DNA of 6,476 bases from Bacillota bacterium (GTDB lineage Bacteria; Bacillota_G; SHA-98; UBA4971): contig JAAZEW010000057.1 of assembly GCA_012512055.1 (NCBI GenBank), positions 1 to 6,476 on the forward strand, written 5' to 3'. The translations under genes were made by a program, and so were the position numbers. The notes below the pieces were generated by a model. The model saw only the letters and a list, made by a program, of their open reading frames with translations. It ran no database searches and had not been told where the DNA came from. The stretch's first letter is position 1. Every line of letters begins with the position of its first letter. Below, piece after piece: positions 5,673 to 6,476 of this stretch.

Positions 5673-6065
5673 GTGGCTAAAAGGCGAACAACAAGGCTGA
5701 GAAGGCGTGAAAGAAAGAATATAGAGAGCGGTGTCGCCCACATTCGCTCAACGTTTAACAATACGATAATTACAATAACCGACCCTCATGGCGCAGTGGT
5801 GTCCTGGGCAAGCGCAGGCACTTCAGGGTTCAAAGGGTCAAGGAAGGGGACTCCGTTCGCTGCGCAAATGGCAGCGGAAACTGCTGCGAGGACCGCAATG
5901 GATCACGGAATGCGTCAGATAGAGGTCCTGGTAAAAGGCCCCGGTTCGGGGAGAGAAGCAGCCATTCGAGCACTCCAGGCTGCAGGACTCGAAGTGAATA
6001 TGATACGTGATGTCACTCCGATTCCTCACAACGGGTGCAGGCCGCCTAAACGCAGGCGAGTGTAG
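5673..6065 (+). CDS. rpsK: Small-subunit ribosomal protein S11 (uS11)
   Basis: S11 is on the 30S platform beside the E-site mRNA, pairs with S6/S18 in assembly and helps select correct tRNAs. The 130-residue product begins [20 protein letters not shown]. It contains [16 protein letters not shown] (22-37), [17 protein letters not shown] (53-69) and [20 protein letters not shown] (87-106). It ends with [18 protein letters not shown] (113-130), the universally conserved C-terminus. Initiation is at GTG 5673, with GGGGAG at 5659-5664 giving an 8-nt spacer; no upstream in-frame alternative precedes the nearest in-frame stop. TAG stop. It follows rpsM after an unusually long gap and is 35 nt ahead of rpsD. 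Confidence 0.98.
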   Translation: MAKRRTTRLRRRERKNIESGVAHIRSTFNNTIITITDPHGAVVSWASAGTSGFKGSRKGTPFAAQMAAETAARTAMDHGMRQIEVLVKGPGSGREAAIRALQAAGLEVNMIRDVTPIPHNGCRPPKRRRV

Positions 6066-6076
6066 TCTAAAGAAGA

Positions 6077-6088
6077 CTCCATTTGGAG
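6077..6088 (+). promoter_or_regulatory. Small hairpin over the rpsD ribosome binding site
   Basis: CTCC (6077-6080) can pair with GGAG (6085-6088), the core of the rpsD Shine-Dalgarno GGAGGTGG (6085-6092), around an ATTT loop. It would compete with ribosome binding. S4 is a known translational autoregulator in several bacteria, so control here is conceivable, but four base pairs is weak. Confidence 0.25.
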
Positions 6089-6100
6089 GTGGAAACTTAC

Positions 6101-6476
6101 ATGGCAAGGTATACCGGCCCAGTTTGCAGGCAGTGCCGTCGCGAAGGGCTCAAACTATATCTTAAGGGTGACAGATGCTATACTGAGAAATGCGCAGTGG
6201 ATAAGAGATCGTATCCTCCCGGTGAGCACGGGACAGGTCGCAAGAAGGCGTCAGAATATGCTCTGCAGTTGCGTGAAAAGCAGAAGCTACGTCGTACGTA
6301 CGGCGTACTTGAGAGGCAGTTCGAAAGGTACTTTAATATGGCGACTAGGACTCGCGGCATGATTACCGGTGAAGCGCTGCTTCAGATCCTTGAGTCCAGA
6401 CTTGATAGTATTGTGTACAGGATCGGTTTCGCGTCATCCAGGCCGGAGGCGCGTCAGATGGTGATGCATGGACACA
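6101..6476 (+). CDS. rpsD: Small-subunit ribosomal protein S4 (uS4), 5' part, cut by the window end
   Basis: S4 is a primary 16S rRNA-binding protein that nucleates 30S assembly and, with S5 and S3, lines the mRNA entry tunnel. The first 125 of about 200 residues are present, starting [12 protein letters not shown]. Cys9, Cys12, Cys26 and Cys31 make the zinc site of the C+ form, as seen in Thermus S4. Then come SYPPGEHG (37-44), [18 protein letters not shown] (57-74) and the start of the S4 RNA-binding domain from about [12 protein letters not shown] (96-107), with [10 protein letters not shown] (112-121). ATG 6101 has GGAGGTGG with an 8-nt spacer. The frame is open to the last base. Its place right after rpsK is found in Clostridia and many other phyla but not in Bacillus. 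rpoA and rplQ would be expected next. Confidence 0.98.
   Translation, partial: MARYTGPVCRQCRREGLKLYLKGDRCYTEKCAVDKRSYPPGEHGTGRKKASEYALQLREKQKLRRTYGVLERQFERYFNMATRTRGMITGEALLQILESRLDSIVYRIGFASSRPEARQMVMHGH

Overview
The window is a continuous plus-strand stretch of the bacterial spc and alpha ribosomal-protein clusters. It begins inside rplF and ends inside rpsD. The order is rplF(3' end) - rplR - rpsE - rpmD - rplO - secY - adk - map - KOW-protein gene - infA - rpmJ - rpsM - rpsK - rpsD(5' end). I see no minus-strand gene, RNA gene, mobile element or CRISPR array.

Organism: the KOW-domain gene between map and infA is the Bacillota arrangement (compare ybzG of Bacillus). Having rpsD directly after rpsK, where Bacillus keeps it elsewhere, points to a Clostridia-like or other deep Bacillota lineage. 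Base composition is balanced. Shine-Dalgarno sites are strong and G-rich, and TTG and GTG starts are used, as is usual in that phylum. I cannot name a genus. Stop codons are strongly biased: 11 TAG, 2 TAA and no TGA.

Layout: bases 1-1799 encode large- and small-subunit proteins (L6, L18, S5, L30, L15). Bases 1801-4485 encode the translocon pore SecY, adenylate kinase and methionine aminopeptidase. Bases 4504-5179 encode a small KOW RNA-binding protein, IF-1 and L36. Bases 5200-6476 encode S13, S11 and the start of S4. Most junctions are 1-35 nt or overlapping, so this is one co-transcribed unit for ribosome building, translation initiation, N-terminal methionine removal and protein export. 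Wider spacers occur before rpmD (58 nt if its second start is used), before rpmJ (54 nt) and before rpsK (98 nt). The last two hold possible RNA structures.

Most unusual: the rplF tail aligns well with the L6 C-terminus, but two normally conserved lysine codons are replaced by stops (TAA at 37-39, TAG at 109-111) while the reading frame is otherwise intact. This is either a sequence error, a recent truncation or pseudogene, or a recoding event. The other genes end at canonical positions with TAG or TAA, which argues against a general stop-codon reassignment. Otherwise this is an ordinary, highly conserved housekeeping region, and I found no convincing new system.
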